Assembly: GCA_019751475.1 (NCBI GenBank)
Contig: JAIENH010000333.1
Location: 1 to 9,441, forward strand
Reading direction: 5' to 3'
DNA length: 9,441 nt
Source: Cyclobacteriaceae bacterium
GTDB taxonomy: Bacteria > Bacteroidota > Bacteroidia > Cytophagales > Cyclobacteriaceae
The notes beneath the pieces were generated by a model that saw only the letters and a program-made list of their open reading frames with translations, was not told where the DNA came from and did not search any database. This document shows, piece by piece, positions 6,209 through 9,441 of the stretch. How positions within the stretch are numbered: the stretch's first letter is position 1; every line of letters begins with the position of its first letter. Position numbers and translations under genes: made by a program.

Positions 6209-7471
6209 GTGAGCCGCACCACCCTTCGCATTGTAATTATTCTGGCAGGCCTGAGCATTGCCGGCATCATTTTCACGCAAGTGTATTGGGTGCGAAAGGC
6301 CTTTGACCTCCGCGAAAATCAATTCTACCGCGATGTGAATACCGCCCTCAGCAACGTGGCGGAGAAACTATTTGAAATCAATAAGACGCCCACACCTGCC
6401 AACAATCCGGTGAGCCAGATTTCATCTAATTATTTTGTGGTGCTCGTGAATGGCCCCATTGATTCGGGGGTGTTGGAGTTTCTTCTCCTTACGGAATTTG
6501 AGAAGCGTAACATTGCTGACTTTGAATACGGTATCTACGACTGTGCGGATAAATGTATGGTGGGTGGCAATTACAGTTCTCCTAAGAAAATCAAGACTGC
6601 AACTGTTTTTCCGGAAATACCCAAACTCAATAACGATGGCTACTACTTTGCTGTGCAGTTTCCACGGATGGAAGCCAACCTGATCAGCCAAATGGGCATC
6701 TGGGGTTTTTCATCAGCGGTGATGCTGGTAGTGATTTTCTTTTTTATCTACACACTATTTGTGATTTTAAAACAACGAAGGCTGTCGGAAGTGCAAAAAG
6801 ACTTTATCAATAACATGACGCATGAGTTCAAGACGCCCATCTCTACTATCGCAATTTCCACGGAAGTACTGAAAGATCCTGGCATTATTCATACACCTGA
6901 GCGACTGCTCAATTATGCTACGATAATTCAAAACGAGAATCAGCGGTTGAAGCAACAGGTAGAGCGCGTGCTGCAAATGGCCCAACTGGACAAAGACGAT
7001 ATTGGTTTGAAGAAAGAGCTGCTGGATGCACACGAGCTTCTGCGCAGTGCCGTGAATAATTATTCTGTGGCCATCGCTTCAAAAAATGGTGTAGTCAACC
7101 TTGACCTCACGGCTGCTACGGCTTCGATCCTCGCGGATAAGTTGCACCTTACCAACGTTGTGTACAACCTGCTTGACAATGCCTTGAAGTACAATCGCAA
7201 CCAGCCCATCATCAACATTCACTCGACCAATGCTACGGGTCTGCTGATAATAACCATTGCCGATAATGGCATTGGCATTTCGTTTGATGAGCAAAAGAAA
7301 ATTTTTCACAAATTTTACCGTGTGCCCACCGGCAATCTACACGATGTAAAAGGTTTTGGGCTGGGTCTGAGTTACTGTAAACTAATTGTTGAGAAACACG
7401 GAGGAAGAATTTCCGTTGAAAGTGAATTGGGCAAAGGCAGTGTTTTTACACTCCAACTCCCCCTTGCATAA
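6209..7471 (+). CDS. Sensor histidine kinase, RprX-like
   Basis: A 420-residue inner-membrane sensor kinase. TM1 spans about residues 8-27, a periplasmic region runs from about 30 to 164, and TM2 spans about 166-187. The HisKA dimerisation domain holds the phospho-acceptor H205 in NNMTHEFKTPIST, and the HATPase_c domain shows the N box NVVYNLLDNALKYN (316-329), G1 box ADNGIGIS (351-358), an F-box region around FHKFYR, and G2 box GFGLGLSYC (382-390). All catalytic boxes are intact. The periplasmic part contains YGIYDCADKC, with C112 and C116 four apart. The start is a GTG; the next residues SRTTLRIVIILAG begin TM1 directly, and no upstream ATG fits. The response regulator follows after 7 bases. 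Bacteroidota kinases of this layout are usually called RprX-like; the signal sensed is unknown. Confidence 0.94.
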   Translation: MSRTTLRIVIILAGLSIAGIIFTQVYWVRKAFDLRENQFYRDVNTALSNVAEKLFEINKTPTPANNPVSQISSNYFVVLVNGPIDSGVLEFLLLTEFEKRNIADFEYGIYDCADKCMVGGNYSSPKKIKTATVFPEIPKLNNDGYYFAVQFPRMEANLISQMGIWGFSSAVMLVVIFFFIYTLFVILKQRRLSEVQKDFINNMTHEFKTPISTIAISTEVLKDPGIIHTPERLLNYATIIQNENQRLKQQVERVLQMAQLDKDDIGLKKELLDAHELLRSAVNNYSVAIASKNGVVNLDLTAATASILADKLHLTNVVYNLLDNALKYNRNQPIINIHSTNATGLLIITIADNGIGISFDEQKKIFHKFYRVPTGNLHDVKGFGLGLSYCKLIVEKHGGRISVESELGKGSVFTLQLPLA

Positions 7472-7478
7472 TGAACGT

Positions 7479-8162
7479 ATGATCGCCAGGATACTTTTAG
7501 TAGAAGACGACCCAGGGCTGGGCTTTGTTATAAAAGACAACCTCGTAAATAAAGGCTACGAAGTTACTTTGTGTACGGATGGCGAAGCAGGTCAGCAAAG
7601 TTTTCAGCAGCACGCATTCGATCTTTGCATCCTGGATGTGATGATGCCCAAAAAAGACGGCTTTACCTTGGCGCAATTCATCCGCCAGAAAAACCAGCAC
7701 GTACCGATCCTTTTTGTCACAGCCAAGTCAATGCTGGAAGATAAGATTGCGGGGTTTACCTCCGGGGGTGATGATTATATTGTGAAGCCCTTCAGCATGG
7801 AAGAATTGTACCTGCGCATGGATGTTTTCCTCCGCAGGTCAGTCACAAAAGTTTCGGATGACGTACTTTTTGATGTGGGCTCATACAAGTTTGATTGTCA
7901 AAATCTCACCCTGCGTCATGCTACCGGGCCCAAAGTGCTCACGCAAAAAGAAGCACAGGTACTGAAATTGCTTTGCTCAAACAAAGATCGTGTGCTGAAG
8001 CGCGAAGAAATTCTGAGAGAAGTGTGGGGCAATGACGACTATTTTTTGGGTCGCAGCATGGATGTCTTCATCTCCAAGCTTCGGAAGTACCTGAAGGAAG
8101 ATCCGGCTGTGGAAATCACCAACTATCACGGTGTTGGCTTCCGGTTGGAAGTGAAGTCGTAG
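7479..8162 (+). CDS. OmpR/PhoB-family response regulator, RprY-like
   Basis: A 227-residue cytosolic regulator with a receiver domain (residues 3-118) and a winged-helix DNA-binding domain (about 127-225). In the receiver, E9-D10-D11 form the acidic pocket, D53 in ILDVMMPKKDG is the phospho-acceptor, T81 and K103 (IVKPFS) complete the switch. The effector half shows LTQKEAQVLKLL, a recognition-helix stretch GRSMDVFISKLRKYL, and the terminal wing NYHGVGFRLEV, all typical. The ATG at 7479 is chosen because the receiver begins at once (MIARILLVEDD) and it lies 7 bases after the kinase stop; a longer in-frame reading would run back into the kinase gene. The kinase is its expected partner, and the phased repeats at 6131-6168 are plausible binding sites. 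Confidence 0.95.
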   Translation: MIARILLVEDDPGLGFVIKDNLVNKGYEVTLCTDGEAGQQSFQQHAFDLCILDVMMPKKDGFTLAQFIRQKNQHVPILFVTAKSMLEDKIAGFTSGGDDYIVKPFSMEELYLRMDVFLRRSVTKVSDDVLFDVGSYKFDCQNLTLRHATGPKVLTQKEAQVLKLLCSNKDRVLKREEILREVWGNDDYFLGRSMDVFISKLRKYLKEDPAVEITNYHGVGFRLEVKS

Positions 8163-8191
8163 CTTCTATTAAGCCATCCAATTTTTTGTAA

Positions 8192-8237
8192 AAGTCATCT
8201 CCTATGTTTGTTCTAAAACAAACATAGGAGATGACTT
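8192..8237. repeat. Perfect 21-bp hairpin between the regulator and hydrolase genes
   Basis: Bases 8192-8212 are the exact reverse complement of 8217-8237, with the 4-base loop CTAA. The left arm begins AAGTCATCTCC and ends TATGTTTGTT. It lies 29 bases after the regulator stop and 16 bases before the hydrolase ATG. No run of T follows on either strand, so it is not a standard intrinsic terminator. Each arm contains TATGTTTG, a perfect fit to the Bacteroidota -7 box (plus strand 8203-8210, minus strand 8219-8226), but with no proper -33 box. It could be a factor-independent terminator variant, an mRNA leader stem or a dispersed repeat. Confidence 0.8.
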
Positions 8238-8253
8238 CTAGCTATTTTGCGCT

Positions 8254-9180
8254 ATGCGCAAATCTCTTCTTTTCATTCTAACCATTTTTATTGGTGGGGC
8301 ATCCATAGCATCAGGCCCTATTCATAAGAAAGAAACGATCGAGCTAGGCGGCATCAAACAGTATATCACAATACAAGGCGCCAGTGACACAAGCCCGGTG
8401 CTATTGTTTTTGCATGGAGGACCCGGCAACTCAGTGATGCCGTATGCTGATAAGTTTACCGGTGAACTACAAAAACATTTTATCGTAGTGCATTGGGATC
8501 AGCGCAGCAGCGGCCGAACGGCCCGGCTTAATGCCAGCACGGTGCCCGTGTCAGTGACTTTAATCGAAAGCGATGCACTTGAATTGGTGAATTATCTCCG
8601 CAAGCGATTTTCTCAGGATAAGATTTATGTGATGGGTCATTCGTGGGGAGGCTTCCTCGCACTTGACCTTGCTTCGAAACATCCCGAACTTTTAAAAGCT
8701 TGCTTTGCCTTGGCCCCCATGGTGAATCAACTGGAGAGTGAGCGCTTGTCACTGGCATGGATGAAAGAAAAAGCCGCTGGCGATGCAATAGCTTTGGCGG
8801 AATTAGAACAGGTACAAGTGCCCTTTCAAAATTGTAAACAACTGTACCTTCACCGCAAATGGCTGGCTCATTTTTCGGGCTCCCGGTTTCCTTCACAGGG
8901 TTTTGTGGAGGCTTGGGCAAAAACATGGCTGCCCGTGTTCAACGAGGCTTCTCACGTCAATTTTATCACTTCGGTACCCGAAATCCGCTGCCCCATCTAT
9001 TTTTTCATTGGTAGTTCTGACCGCCAAACCCACTACAGCCTTACGGAATACTTCTACAAAAACCTGAAAGCTGAAAAAAAGGACTTATTTTGGTTTACAA
9101 ATTCCGGGCATAATCTTAACCTTACAGAACCGATTAAATTACAAGAGACGGTCATCAGCATTCTTAATTCAAACCATTAA
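8254..9180 (+). CDS. Exported alpha/beta hydrolase, proline iminopeptidase-like
   Basis: A 308-residue alpha/beta-hydrolase with a probable signal peptide (MRKSLLFILTIFIGGASIAS, residues 1-20, no lipobox). The oxyanion segment LFLHGGPG (51-58) and the WDQRSSGRT strand-turn (81-89) are typical of the S33 proline iminopeptidase group. The nucleophile elbow is GHSWGG with S130, the acid is probably D256 in IGSSDRQTH, and the base is H286 in NSGHNLNL. Cap helices lie between about residues 155 and 240. All triad residues are present. HGGPG points to an aminopeptidase or a related esterase, but true proline iminopeptidases often have GGSWG, so the substrate is uncertain. The start follows a long hairpin in the leader, and the next gene begins 12 bases after its stop, suggesting an operon with the ATP-grasp-like gene. 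Confidence 0.9.
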   Translation: MRKSLLFILTIFIGGASIASGPIHKKETIELGGIKQYITIQGASDTSPVLLFLHGGPGNSVMPYADKFTGELQKHFIVVHWDQRSSGRTARLNASTVPVSVTLIESDALELVNYLRKRFSQDKIYVMGHSWGGFLALDLASKHPELLKACFALAPMVNQLESERLSLAWMKEKAAGDAIALAELEQVQVPFQNCKQLYLHRKWLAHFSGSRFPSQGFVEAWAKTWLPVFNEASHVNFITSVPEIRCPIYFFIGSSDRQTHYSLTEYFYKNLKAEKKDLFWFTNSGHNLNLTEPIKLQETVISILNSNH

Positions 9181-9192
9181 CATCAAAAGGCT

Positions 9193-9441
9193 ATGAAAAA
9201 AATTGGGATCTTACACGGCATGGAGCGGTCTTTTCCGCAGGCTTTTGTAGAACGTATTAATAAAATGGGCCTCAAAAATATTTCGGCCGAGCCTGTGCTC
9301 ATCGACATGGTAGAGCAGGGAAACACAAAAGATTATGCCGTGATCATTGATAGGATATCACAAGATGTTCCGTTTTATCGCGCGTTTTTAAAAAATGCAG
9401 CCAGCACCGGCACGGCCGTGATCAACAATCCTTTTTGGTGG
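9193..9441 (+). CDS. ATP-grasp-like protein, N-terminal part (cut by window edge)
   Basis: The first 83 residues of a gene that runs off the right end. The protein opens MKKIGILHGMERSFPQAFVE, continues with YAVIIDRISQDVPFYRAFLK and ends here at GTAVINNPFWW. These phrases (IIDRIS, PFYRA-LKNAA, INNPFWW) recall the N-terminal pre-ATP-grasp region of a RimK/glutathione-synthetase-like family widely annotated as hypothetical; the ATP-binding part would lie beyond the window. The ATG at 9193 is preceded by AAAAGG and lies 12 bases after the hydrolase stop. The product and substrate cannot be given, and the family assignment rests on recall of the motif. Confidence 0.75.
   Translation, partial: MKKIGILHGMERSFPQAFVERINKMGLKNISAEPVLIDMVEQGNTKDYAVIIDRISQDVPFYRAFLKNAASTGTAVINNPFWW

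Noticed and set aside
7386..7478. Upstream extension of the response regulator
   Set aside because: It lies inside the kinase catalytic domain coding sequence; the receiver fold begins at the ATG at 7479.

Overview
The window looks like chromosomal DNA from a Bacteroidota bacterium, most likely the Cytophagales or a relative (inference). The signs are SusC-type plug motifs, a DUF2520 protein, a Bacteroidota-style DUF1573 protein, an RprX/RprY-like two-component pair, and promoters of the TTTG-N19-21-TAnnTTTG type instead of the classical -35/-10. No rRNA, tRNA, CRISPR array, intact transposase or prophage was seen, and no gene-free stretch exceeds about 230 bases.

Layout. Bases 1-95 may hold the tail of an upstream gene. 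At 127-736 is a small AT-rich module: a PIN-domain (VapC-like) nuclease followed by an overlapping 55-residue protein, apparently a toxin-antitoxin pair in toxin-first order. At 748-1887 is a cysteine desulfurase, convergent with an acetyl-CoA hydrolase/CoA-transferase on the minus strand (1884-3179); the two stop codons share the bases TTAA. The gap before the next gene contains a compact nested inverted repeat (3245-3371) that looks like a MITE or paired REP element. Then come a DUF2520 Rossmann-fold protein (3404-4195) and, 37 bases later, a small secreted protein made of two copies of a TonB-receptor plug-like unit (4233-4685).

A secreted DUF1080 protein (4824-5567) and a minus-strand DUF1573 protein (5637-6053) converge on a strong bidirectional terminator (5587-5618). 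The DUF1573 gene is divergent from a histidine kinase/response regulator operon (6209-8162). The divergent spacer holds a good Bacteroidota promoter for DUF1573 and four phased TGTTAA-like half-sites, the pattern expected for an OmpR-family operator. After a perfect 21-bp hairpin (8192-8237) come a secreted alpha/beta hydrolase (8254-9180) and the start of an ATP-grasp-like protein (from 9193), probably one operon and cut by the window edge.

Most of the window is ordinary housekeeping and envelope content. The items most worth a second look are the stand-alone tandem plug-domain protein, the overlapping PIN/small-protein pair, the phased operator, and the two unexplained palindromic elements. 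I see no clearly new multi-gene system.
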